Assembly (NCBI GenBank): GCA_037951165.1
Contig: JBBDHG010000097.1
Coordinates: forward strand, 3,164,501-3,228,500
Origin: Lophius americanus
Lineage: Eukaryota > Chordata > Actinopteri > Lophiiformes > Lophiidae
Reading direction: 5' to 3'
Length of the DNA: 64,000 nucleotides
Under the pieces are notes generated by a model. That model worked only from the letters and a program-made list of their open reading frames with translations. It was not told where the DNA came from and searched no databases. This document shows positions 53,901 to 62,190 of the stretch, piece by piece. The translations under genes and the position numbers were made by a program. The first letter of the stretch is position 1; every line of letters begins with the position of its first letter.

Positions 53901-56900
53901 TACACATTGATTGCGCATTAAAAGCAGTTAGGTCGGTCATGCTTAGTGTGTCTATGCTAAATATTCTGATATCCACTTTTCCCAACCTCCTCCACAGTGT
54001 CTGCTGACTGATGCAACCCACCCATAGTACTGCCCAAAAAGGCATGACTTGAAAAATATTGTCCCCCTTTTTCCTCCTCCTCCTACTCCACAACCACAAT
54101 GCAAGGCTCTTTTTGCTCATTTTTCAATGCCTCAGCATTTTTGTTCTCCTCTCCTCCTCCTCCAATCTACTTGTCCTTATTATTCTGTGTTCCTCATGAA
54201 CTCTGTTCTTCTGAAATACATTCTGCTTCATGCTAAAGTCTACTGTCTCATTCCTTCTCTCTCTTTACTCCCGCTTACTTTTCACCCCCTTTCATCAGCA
54301 ATGCTCCTCCTCTACTCCACCAGAACATATGCCTCCTCTCCCTCTCTGTGCTCCACAGGCCGCCCTATGCTTAACCACAGATTGGTTACCAAGGCAACTG
54401 CACAACATGATGGGGAAACAGCAACTACATACACACAGACACACATTTTTTAGTTCAACTTACTGTCTGGGTCTTTTTATACGTAGACACAAAAATTGCA
54501 GGGGGGGGATAGAGTCGTGATGTCCGTCCGCCTGTAGCTGTGGGCACTAGTCTCCAACTTGACATAAATATCTACCGTATTACATTGTCACTGCCTGATT
54601 TTATGAATATTTGACTCTGCACACACCGCTTGCCGTCTGTATCAACTATAATTAGCCCTCATGGATAAGATTTTATTTTATTTTTTTCCAACAACCATTC
54701 ACTCACGTTTTGATCTACGCAAGCTGGATGGGGTAGAGAGCCCAAGTATGACCCACAAATAAGAGTGACACTGCACCAACACAGGGTAGAATCTTTAAAC
54801 CAGTAGGTCTTCATTAAACTGGTGAGATCACACAGCAGCTGGTGCAAGAGAGCCATGATGCCAGAGAACAACATTCTGTCTGTTCGCTACAGAGCCCCTG
54901 TTGGAAGAAGTAGATAATCCACCAGTCGATGGATCAATCACAATGTAGTTGTCCAAGGCGGATTAAAAAAATTAAAAAAACTAGTAAAATGGTTTACAGA
55001 TTCATTTAAAGGACATGTTCCATGTGAAATTTTCTTCCACCGTATCCTGTAGTGCATCCTATTTAGCCACGTATTAACCAATCGATGTAATCTCACTCAT
55101 GCCGATTAATTCCTGCGCTCTTGAACTGTCCCTGAACCCATCATGTCCAGTCGGGTGGCTCTGCTTCATTCACTGTTAGTTGCTTAAGGGGCATGCTGGG
55201 TGGCACAGATGACTCCAACACTGTGCTGAAAAATCTGTCTGCATTTCAGTATTCAGAGAGGATGTCCCTGTACACACTTCCAACGTTTGACTTTGACATT
55301 TGAAATTTACCCATTATGGCAGCAGGTTGCATTACCCACACAAGAATGACATTTAAAATATAAAGAGTATAATTATAAACAGAGAAAAATAGAGCGATAT
55401 ACAGGGACATTGTTCCAATTGCATGTTGTTGAAAGTTGTGACAGCGTAACTGGATGAGTCCGTTAGAGAAGTTTGCTCTGCTGTTTGTGCACAAGGTGGT
55501 AGAGAGGATGCTCAGGATTATCCATGATGGATAACAGTTTTTTACCCAATGTCCTCCTCTCACCACTTCCTCAAAGCTGTCAGGTTTGCAGCCAATGTCA
55601 GAGCCGGCCATCCTAATCAGTTCGTTCAGTCTGTTGGTGTCCCCGGCTCCGAAGCTCCTCCCCTAGCACACTGCAGCATAGAAGAGGGCACTGGTGACAT
55701 CAGACTGGTAGAAGATCTCCAGCATCTTGCTGCATACATTTAAGGGTTTCAGCTTCTTCAGGAAAATAGTCTGCTCCTCCCCTTCTTGTACACAGCTTCT
55801 GTGTTGATCTTCGAGTCTTGTCTGTTGTAGATGTGCACCCCCAGATATTTGTAATCCTCAACCACTGTTACGTTCTCCCCCAGAATGCACTGTGGTTGTG
55901 CGCTTGTCCTGCTCCTCCTGAGGTCAATCACCATCTCTCTGGTCTGTGCCACATTCAGCAGCATGTTATTTTTTTTCCCCCAGACCATTCCAACAAATAG
56001 TAAAGCCACTGCGCCGTACTCTTCGTCCTGTCCGTCCTTTATACACCCAACCACTACAGAGTTGTCCAAAAAGGAGACAGAACAGTCCCCTGTGGTGCTC
56101 CACTACTACTCTTTACCCTCTCAGACAGAAAACTGCCCCGTCAGACAAACTGTGTTCTGTCAGTCAGGTAGTTAGTAATCCGGGAGATGGTTGGCGTGTC
56201 AACCCCCCCGTCACACTAACCTTATCACTCAGTAGCAACGGCTGGACGGTGTTGCAATCACTGGAGAAAGTAATCCTCAGAGTGCAGCCACTTCCATCCA
56301 GATGAGAATGACCCTACTGCAGCGGGTAGGTGATGGTGTCGTCCAAACCCAGATGAGGTTGGTATGTCAACTGGAGGGTCATGTCCGGCCTCTCCTGCGC
56401 TTTCATCACATGAGATGTGAGGTTGATGGGTCCATAATCATCAAGAGCAGATGAGAACTTATAAGGAACAGGAACAATGCAATTCATCCTCCATAGCACC
56501 AGTATATTTTCCAGGATCATGTTGAAGACGTGTCCCAGGATCACAAAGGCTGTCTGGAACAAGTCTTCAGGACTTCGGAGCTTATCCCATCAGGGCCAGG
56601 AGCTTTCCCTTGGTGTAGCCATTCCAGCCGTTTCTTCAAATGGCCAGTAGTCAGATTGTGTTGGGCTAGTGACACATAAGAGTCAAAGTTTTTCTCTGCT
56701 CTCTGATACAAAGTATTTGTTGGTCAGATAACCTTCATTGTGGTCCTCTTTGCCTCTGCTTCTATCAGAAATGAGTCGCCAGACTGCCACCGCGCTGCCC
56801 ACAGGAACCTCCAAATGTCCCCCTTCCCAGCGCGTGCCCACCCTGTCGGGCACCACTACTTCCAACAGTGACCTGGCCAGCCTGTTTGAGTGCCCGGTCT

Positions 56901-58842
56901 GCTTCGACTATGTCTTACCCCCCATCCTGCAGTGCCAGTCTGGGCACCTGGTATGTACTGTTTCTTTTGGATGGCTGGTTTGAAGTGTTGAGTATTTACC
57001 TTGAGTAGCCCCTAAATATAGAAAGACGGCACTATTTAAAAAAACAACCCAAACCCAATCTATTTGTCTTTCCCTTTCCAGGTATGCTCCAACTGCCGGC
57101 CAAAGCTCACCTGCTGCCCCACCTGCCGAGGCCCCCTGGGTTCCATCAGGAACCTGGCCATGGAGAAGGTGGCCAATTCAGTCCTCTTCCCTTGCAAGTA
57201 CGCCTCATCAGGTTGTGAAGTCACCCTGCCTCACACCGACAAGACCGAGCACGAAGAGCTGTGCGAGTTCCGGCCATACTCCTGTCCGTGCCCTGGTGCC
57301 TCCTGCAAATGGCAGGGCTCCCTGGATGCAGTCATGCCTCACTTGATGCACCAGCACAAGTCCATCACCACGCTGCAGGTTGGACACTGAAATTACCAGA
57401 GAGCACCAGACTTTTGTTAATAACCACCAAAACACAACATCAGTTTCGCACTTGCCACACGTCCCAGTGGTTCCATTCCCGGAGCTTCACAGCAAAGAGC
57501 TTCATGCAAATCTGTCCCTTCATTTTACCGTAATCGTGCAAATAAACAAAGGTTAAAGAAACATAACTTCCTCATTGGAGGTAATTAATGTCGGGTTCAG
57601 TGTGAACACATAACTATGCTGGACCCATTCACTCATTTTTGTCTTTTAAATTTAAAAGAAAATTTGTACTCTAAATAAATCCATAAAGTACTCGGCGTAA
57701 ATACTGATGATAAATTCTCTGTAGGAGTGAAGCAGTCGACAGGGCGACTGCGCTCAGTGGGTAGAGCGTCCGTCTCCCAATTGGAGGATCGGGATGTAGC
57801 CAGTTCAAAACCCAGCAAGCGACTGAATCCAATATGCTCCCCGGGGAGCATATGCTCAAAGGGGCAGCCCACTGCTCAATTGGGAGAGAAATAATTTCAC
57901 TATGTTGTACATGGTATGCTGACTGTATGTGATGAATAAAGGGTGGGTTATTATTAATTATTAAATTGGAATAAATATTATTAGATGTATGTTGTCTGTT
58001 CAGTAAGGAGCAAATTTAATTACATCCTGCTTTTACATGAAGGATGTGAGTCTTCCTCCACTGCTGGTGCTGACAGGCTTCACCTTATAACACAGTTACA
58101 TGATGGTTTTATCATTATTATTTATTTTTTTATTATTAGAACGCAATTATTGTTGGTAAAAAGGAAGTGCAGTTTTATTGATTTCTATAGGGGTTACATT
58201 TACGGATCTACGGTAATATCTTTTCAAAGAGACGTACAGCTTTGTCATTAATTTCATGTATTTTCAGAAGGATATGATTCAATATTTCTAAGTAATCATC
58301 AAATGGCGTGACGGACTGTTCTCATACTGTCAGAATCTGACACCGTTACAACCTGACTGGTATGCAACTTTGTATCTGTGACTTCTGATTCCAAGAAAGA
58401 CTACTTGCCTCATCTGTTCACTGTCTGGATTTGAGATTAATGTGGACTAAATGTGTGTTTCTCTCTCCAGGGGGAGGACATAGTCTTCCTGGCAACAGAC
58501 ATCAACCTCCCGGGCGCCGTGGACTGGGTCATGATGCAGTCCTGCTTCGGTTTCCACTTCATGCTGGTGCTGGAGAAGCAGGAGAAGTACGACGGCCATC
58601 AGCAGTTCTTTGCCATTGTGCAGCTCATCGGGACCCGCAAGCAGGCAGAGAACTTCGCCTACCGGTTGGAGCTCAACGGGCACCGGCGCCGCCTGACCTG
58701 GGAGGCCACGCCGCGCTCCATCCACGAGGGCATCGCAACGGCCATCATGAACAGCGATTGCCTGGTGTTCGACACGTCCATCGCACAGCTGTTTGCCGAA
58801 AATGGCAACCTGGGCATCAACGTCACCATCTCCATGTGCTAG
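47899..58842 (+). CDS. siah1: Siah E3 ubiquitin-protein ligase 1
   Basis: The core CDS is join 56771-56950, 57082-57378, 58471-58842, 282 codons, the same length as human SIAH1 and nearly identical to it. Seven-in-absentia proteins are dimeric RING E3 ligases in cytosol and nucleus that pass ubiquitin from UBE2D-type E2 enzymes to substrates bound through a TRAF-like domain, often via PxAxVxP degrons. The RING is residues 41-75 (C41 C44 C55 H59 C62 C65 C72 C75). It is followed by the SIAH-type double zinc finger (about 90-153, CKYASSGCEVTLPHTDKTEH and CPCPGASCKW...HLMHQH) and the substrate-binding domain (about 154-282), ending NGNLGINVTISMC. An upstream exon (47899-47955) can place an ATG in frame and add MDEE before MSRQTAT. 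All key residues are intact. Confidence 0.96.
47956..48521. other. siah1 intron 2, start
   Basis: Mostly unique. At 48378-48435 the words CTGCAGTAATCGATTATTTT and AGTAATCAAGTATTCTC are a scrap of the same hAT end family as the element that follows. Confidence 0.45.
48522..50025 (+). mobile_element. hAT-type element, deleted, with nested insertion
   Basis: The left end is TAGGGCTGCAACTAATAATC, then ATTGACAATAATCGATTATG; the right end has GATTAATCGGTCGATTGTTG and GATTAATCGACCAAATCGAT. These are the ends of a common fish hAT family. A BED-finger-like coding piece is split by the nested element: VRQSENISLDPI before it, NSAKNVVNCTVCEADLSW after it. Most of the transposase is missing. The exact right boundary is uncertain. 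Confidence 0.75.
48767..49393 (-). mobile_element. 627-bp TG...CA insertion with a tRNA-like head, nested in the hAT
   Basis: Read on the minus strand the unit begins TGGCTATAGCTCAGTGGGTA, GAGCGGCTGTCTCCCAATCG and GGTTCAAATCCCACC. This is an A box and B box in tRNA layout at the very 5' end. A unique body follows with TATA-like words (CTTATATAGTGC, GAGTATAAAGACGG), a T-rich tract (CTCTCTTTTTTTTTTG) and the end ATGGATCGTAACA. The flanks are ATCCCATC and ATCCCTC, a probable target duplication with one indel. It has no simple-repeat tail as a SINE would, and starts TG and ends CA like an LTR. Confidence 0.6.
50026..50754. other. siah1 intron 2, nothing recognised
   Basis: No supported feature. 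Confidence 0.4.
50755..51470 (-). mobile_element. LINE 3' region, antisense
   Basis: The + strand text TTTATTGTCAAGACACACAG, CAGCAGCCTGATGGCTTGTG, GATAGAAGTTGTTCTGGTCT, GCCAGACGGTAGCAGTATGA and TCCACTGTACAGTTATAGAA is the antisense 3' end of a LINE family abundant in fish. The reverse transcriptase part just begins before the copy breaks off. At 51484-51515 there is a short piece of a Tc1-like end (GATCAGCCATACGATTAAAA). Confidence 0.65.
51471..52689. other. siah1 intron 2, nothing recognised
   Basis: No supported feature apart from the small Tc1-like end at about 51484. Confidence 0.4.
52690..53090 (-). mobile_element. LINE reverse transcriptase fragment, antisense
   Basis: On the minus strand the frame reads DGFYPLQFAYQNNIGLEDAI, IHLLHGIYSHLDATN and FFDFKCFNNIRLEVLAGKLK. 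This matches the palm region (PLQFAYR..., FFDFSSAFN...) of a fish LINE, with the catalytic-region Asp kept in FFDF. Frameshifts follow. Confidence 0.8.
53101..53400 (+). mobile_element. Penelope-like element remnant (GIY-YIG endonuclease end)
   Basis: The first frame reads EECTELYIGET and stops at TAA. After a frameshift, 53202-53399 reads HLHLKDKGHSFEDNDV, then HVFDLEDRWFDRVLK, ASIYIKLEQLYLNR and GHHLSPTHNAGLTSL to TGA. The LYIGET core and the EDRWF...E/ASIYIKLE part are the GIY-YIG endonuclease region found at the C-terminus of Penelope-type retroelements. It lies next to an antisense LINE fragment. Confidence 0.75.
53401..55539. other. siah1 intron 2, nothing recognised
   Basis: The minus-strand open frame at 53722-54120 (132 codons) shows no family resemblance. 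The pyrimidine-rich part 54058-54365 (CCTCCTCC) is low complexity. Confidence 0.4.
55540..56640 (-). mobile_element. LINE reverse transcriptase 3' half, antisense, just before the siah1 coding exons
   Basis: On the minus strand parts read AQTREMVIDLRRSRTSAQPQ, CILGENVTVVEDYKYLGVHI and KINTEAVYKKGRSRLFS, with an upstream MTLQLTYQPHLGLDDTITYP. They correspond to the later reverse transcriptase and C-terminal part of a fish LINE. Several stops and deletions are present. It ends about 130 bases before the siah1 acceptor at 56768. Confidence 0.85.
56769..56950 (+). CDS. siah1: siah1 coding exon 1 (N-terminus and first half of RING)
   Basis: Acceptor CCTCTGCTTCTATCAG; ATG at 56771. It encodes MSRQTATALPTGTSKCPPSQ, RVPTLSGTTTSNSDLASLFE and CPVCFDYVLPPILQCQSGHL, 60 codons, ending between Leu60 and Val61 inside the RING. 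The donor is CTG|GTATGT. Confidence 0.97.
57082..57378 (+). CDS. siah1: siah1 coding exon 2 (second half of RING, zinc fingers)
   Basis: It has 99 codons: VCSNCRPKLTCCPTCRGPLG, SIRNLAMEKVANSVLFPCKY, ASSGCEVTLPHTDKTEHEEL, CEFRPYSCPCPGASCKWQGS, LDAVMPHLMHQHKSITTLQ. All Cys and His ligands of the RING and SIAH-type fingers are present. The acceptor is TTTCCCTTTCCAG; the donor CAG|GTTGGA is off-consensus at +4 and +5. Confidence 0.97.
57735..57955 (+). mobile_element. tRNA-derived SINE in a siah1 intron
   Basis: A tRNA-like head, GCGCTCAGTGGGTAGAGCGT, CCGTCTCCCAATTGGAGGAT, with a B-box-like CAGTTCAAAACCC, is followed by the body GCTCCCCGGGGAGCATATG, CAGCCCACTGCTC, AATTTCACTATGTTGTACAT and GATGAATAAAGGGTGGG. 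The head resembles the tRNA-like start of the nested element at 48767-49393. Confidence 0.75.
57956..58470. other. siah1 intron remainder
   Basis: No repeat family recognised. It ends in the acceptor TTTCTCTCTCCAG. Confidence 0.4.
58471..58842 (+). CDS. siah1: siah1 terminal coding exon (substrate-binding domain)
   Basis: It has 123 codons and TAG: GEDIVFLATDINLPGAVDWV, MMQSCFGFHFMLVLEKQEKY, DGHQQFFAIVQLIGTRKQAE, NFAYRLELNGHRRRLTWEAT, PRSIHEGIATAIMNSDCLVF, DTSIAQLFAENGNLGINVTI, SMC. This is the TRAF-like beta-sandwich that dimerises and binds substrate peptides, identical by eye to vertebrate SIAH1. GC3 is high compared with the introns. Confidence 0.98.
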   Translation, partial: GEDIVFLATDINLPGAVDWVMMQSCFGFHFMLVLEKQEKYDGHQQFFAIVQLIGTRKQAENFAYRLELNGHRRRLTWEATPRSIHEGIATAIMNSDCLVFDTSIAQLFAENGNLGINVTISMC

Positions 58843-58952
58843 GAACGGAGACTAATTATGCTCAAGGAGTTGAAGACCTCACAGCGCCTCTCACCCCTTG
58901 TGGCATGGAACTGGACTGTCTGGTGAGGCAGCCGTGGAAGCCCAGAGGGTGT

Positions 58953-58996
58953 GATGGATGGATGGATGGATTGATGGATGGATGGATGGATGGATG
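58953..58996. repeat. (GATG)n microsatellite
   Basis: About eleven GATG/GATT units with one T variant (GGATTGATGG). It is in the siah1 3' UTR. Confidence 0.95.
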
Positions 58997-60108
58997 AAGA
59001 AACAAGGACATACCTGTAGTGACGCCTGTAGACTCCTTAACACACACAGACCTACGTGAGCAGTCAGGGACTCTCTTCTGAAAAAAGTCTCTTCCCTGCA
59101 GAGTGATTGCTATCTCCCACCCCCACCGCACCCTCAGACCCTTCTGTCACTACAGCTTCACTCTCCAGCGAGATCAAACTGGACCTCATGAAGCTTCTCC
59201 TCACCGATCTGGGTTTATCTGTTCACATGAGACTGACGCAGCTATACAATGGCTGGGGCTGGAACTGTCGCCCACAGACTTGGGTGGCTGTAGCACCCAC
59301 TCTCATTAGCCGCCCACTTTCATCCCGGACTGCAGTAAAGGAGCTGGGTGCTCTTCCTGAAGATGGAGCATCAGATGCTCCACATAGATTCATTCATAAA
59401 CAGACTCATCCCGTGTGGATTCAACCGGGCCCTCAGCTACATCACACACACTCACCGACACGGCGGTGCCGTTCTCCGCGTTAGCGGCCATGTGTGCGGT
59501 TGTCATAGTGACTGAAATGACTCTGTTTTAGTTCTGCAGAGGCAAGAAAAAAAATCACACTGCGTTAGAATTTAGTTTCAGTTTTCAGGTTCATTTCTCA
59601 CGTCGGTTTGTTTTCAATTATTTTACCTGTCTTTTTTTTTTTGTATCAAAGATGAACTCCTGGTACATTTGTGTGTGCATGTGTGTATATGTGTATGTGA
59701 GACGTTTCTCCCTCTCCCGCTGTTGTGTCATTTCTGCTCCTCAACCACTGATTGACTGACCATCCAACCAGGACCGAGGGCCAGTTTCTACTATCACAAC
59801 TCTGTTATGATTAAGTGGAGATTATTACAATTATCCTTTTTTGTTTTTGTAATTTTAACTTTTAAAAACAAAAATTAAAACGCAGTTGTAAAACTCGTGG
59901 CTAACGTCAGTGTTTGTAGTTAAAAAGCAAATTGTGTCGTTCTTCTGAAGGTTTTTTTTTTTTTTCTTTCCTGAGTTGGATTATTTTTGTCTCTCCGTCT
60001 TCTCGTTTGTGTGGCATGGCTGTTTGTCCGAGGAGGGAGGGATGGAGGGAGGTGAAGGAAATCATCTCTCACTTTCTCCCTTTACATGGAGTCACAGTAA
60101 TGTTGCTG

Positions 60109-60133
60109 CCCCCCCCCCCCCCCCCCCCCCCCC
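60109..60133. repeat. 25-base poly-C run
   Basis: An uninterrupted C tract 34 bases upstream of the siah1 AATAAA. Its exact length may be affected by sequencing. Confidence 0.9.
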
Positions 60134-60166
60134 AACAACTTTTTTTTCTGTTTAAATTTGTCATTT

Positions 60167-60172
60167 AATAAA
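60167..60172 (+). terminator. siah1: siah1 polyadenylation signal
   Basis: AATAAA in TTTAATAAATCTATC, followed by T/C-rich sequence (TTTTTCATACCTGCTGCTTT). It is the first consensus signal after the siah1 stop that I found. Confidence 0.7.
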
Positions 60173-60190
60173 TCTATCTTTTTCATACCT

Positions 60191-61271
60191 GCTGCTTTCT
60201 TCTTCTTTCCTTCTATTCCAGGACTCAGAGCTGCATTTTACTCGCGTCCTCTCAGATAACACAAATGTCCCCGTCCTAAAACTGACATAAAATATAACAT
60301 CATAAAATAATCGATCAGTTGTTGTTGTTCCAATCATCTTCGGTCCTGATCATAACTATCAAACACAGATTTTCTTTTTTTTAATTTGATAATGCCTCTT
60401 TTTTTTTTTGACAACTATTTTCCATACACTAAATGCTCAGTTATTTTCTATCTGTAGGGAATGTTAACGACTAAAAACATAAATTCTGATTATCTTTTTT
60501 TCTTTTTTTTTGGTTATTGGATTTGAGAAAATCGGATTCTGTCCGTCATGAGAACGCTAGAATTATATATTAATATTAAACACAGGTTGACGGACTTCTC
60601 TGTTGTAAATCCACCCCGTGGTTGGCTCTGGTGAGCTGTGGCTTCTATCACATTATCTCAGGTGAGTTGATGACGTCAGTGTGAGCCGGTTGAGTCTGTA
60701 GTTCGCAGACAGTTAGTCTCAGATGAACTCAAGTTGCCAATGTGGCGTTACCCTCTGACTGATCTACCTACCTACCTACCGACTGACCTACTCATAACTG
60801 TTCTACCAACCAATCGACCCACCTGTTTTATATACCAACTCATCTTGCTACCTGTTTACAGAACTACATACCTATTGACAGATCATCCTCAAAGTATCAT
60901 GGGTAGACATTGTGATCAGGATGAATTACATGGCTTTATTTAGGATACTTTAATGACTGAATTAAATAATTTCATCATTCCGATGAATGCCTGGGAATAA
61001 AAGAATACATCTGGAAATCCAGCAGGGAGAACACCGGGTCATTGCGGTTCAATGTGCTCAACTAAATTGCTTTATTTATGAAAATTTCACAGATTAGTAC
61101 ATTAATTTGACTTTGGGTCAGACTTTAAATTTTCCAGAAACTATCTAAGGATCGCTGAAATGCTTTGGAACCGTGTGTCCTTCAAAACAGACAGTTTCAA
61201 GAGAATCACAGTGACGTCACCGCTAGTTGTAGCATGAGGCTCATCTGCAGCCTCACATAAGTTCTCAGATA
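60191..61271. other. Intergenic spacer
   Basis: No supported feature. A short (CTAC)n-like stretch (CTACCTACCTACC) lies at 60766-60780. Confidence 0.4.
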
Positions 61272-61385
61272 GTGCAGCTCCTACAGGATGGCGCAGCTCC
61301 TACAGGATGGCGCAGCTCCTACAGGATGGCGCAGCTCCTACAGGATGGCGCAGCTCCTACAGGATGGCGCAGCTCCTACAGGATG
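61272..61385. repeat. 19-bp tandem repeat, six copies
   Basis: Unit GCGCAGCTCCTACAGGATG, with the first copy starting GTG; copies begin at 61272, 61291, 61310, 61329, 61348 and 61367 and are otherwise identical. The last copy runs straight into Tc1-like transposase sequence (GCACATCCATACGCGCC). Confidence 0.97.
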
Positions 61386-61470
61386 GCACATCCATACGCG
61401 CCTCGGCCAGAAGGTTTGCTGTGTCTCCCAGCACAGTGTCAACAATGTGGAGGAGATACAGAGAGATGGG
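61367..61470 (+). mobile_element. Tc1-like transposase N-terminal fragment
   Basis: The piece CACATCCATACGCGCCTCGG, CCAGAAGGTTTGCTGTGTCT, CCCAGCACAGTGTCAACAAT, GTGGAGGAGATACAGAGAGA corresponds to the helix-turn-helix region (RRFAVSPSTVSTMWRRYREM) of the same Tc1 family as 39734-40740. The rest of the element is absent. Confidence 0.8.
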
Positions 61471-62190
61471 GGAGTTTAATATTGAATGTCTGCTGTTTGC
61501 AGATGATGTGGTTCTGTTGGATTCATCAGTTGATGATCTCCAGCAGCACTGGAGCGGTTCGAGAGTGAGATCAGAACCTCCATATCTGAGGCCAGGGTTT
61601 TTTGATGGAAAATAGTATTTACTCGCAACTTGAGTTGCTGCGTCAAGCGGAGTTGTTCAAGTTTATCTGGGTCTTGATCCCGAGAGATGGAAAAAGGGAG
61701 GATGAGTCAGTTGATGTTGTATTGGTCCTCTGTAGTGTTCACCAGTCCATCTATGTTCCACCCCCCAGCAGGGGTCATGAGCTCTGGTTAGACACTGAAA
61801 GAATGAGGTCAAGGATGCAAACAGCAGAAATGCTCTTCCTTCATAGAGGGGTTGAGCTCAAGTCTTAGAGAGAAGATGAGGAACTCAGAGGACGAGGAAC
61901 TCGGAGTATAGTCTTGACATTGAAAGGAGCCAGCTGACATGGGATGGACATCTGAGCAAGGTTGGCTTTCTGAAGATTTTCCAGGCGCGTCCAACCAGGA
62001 GGAGACCCCAGTGTAGACCCAGAACTCACTGGAGGGACTATAAATCTCATCCGGACTGGGAACGCCTCAGGGTGTCCCTGAATGAGCTGCAGATTGTTGT
62101 TGGGTTAGAGACATTTGGAACACCCTTCTTAGACTGCTGCCACATGACCTGATCCCCGATAGGAGGGAGAAAATGGATGGATGTATGGAT
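61471..62190 (+). mobile_element. Rex3/RTE-like LINE 3' end
   Basis: The frame opens with FNIECLLFADDVVLLDSS, carrying the reverse transcriptase FADD box. It continues in shifted frames through ELLRQAELFKFIWVLIP, GHELWLDTERMRSRMQTAEM, DIERSQLTWDGHLSKVG, ARPTRRRPQCRPRTHWRDY and ends near DLIPDRR with an ATGGATGG-type tail. The order and tail match the 3' end of Rex3-type fish retroposons. Frameshifts make it inactive. Confidence 0.88.

Larger units (their letters stand above)
58843..60190 (+). other. siah1: siah1 3' UTR
   Basis: About 1.35 kb from the stop to the polyadenylation zone. It contains a GATG repeat (58953-58996), a 25-base C run (60109-60133), several T runs and TGTGTGTATATGTGTATGTG near 59680. 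Open frames in it are not supported. Confidence 0.7.

Noticed and set aside
53722..54120. 132-codon minus-strand frame in siah1 intron 2
   Set aside because: No recognised domain, composition reflects the purine/pyrimidine bias of the region, and no splice or promoter support.
57745..57820. tRNA gene in the siah1 intron
   Set aside because: Same reason: the tRNA-like head is followed by a known type of SINE body and tail.
58431..59000. 188-codon frame overlapping the siah1 terminal exon
   Set aside because: A shadow in a different frame from the conserved siah1 substrate-binding domain; its end is the GATG repeat.
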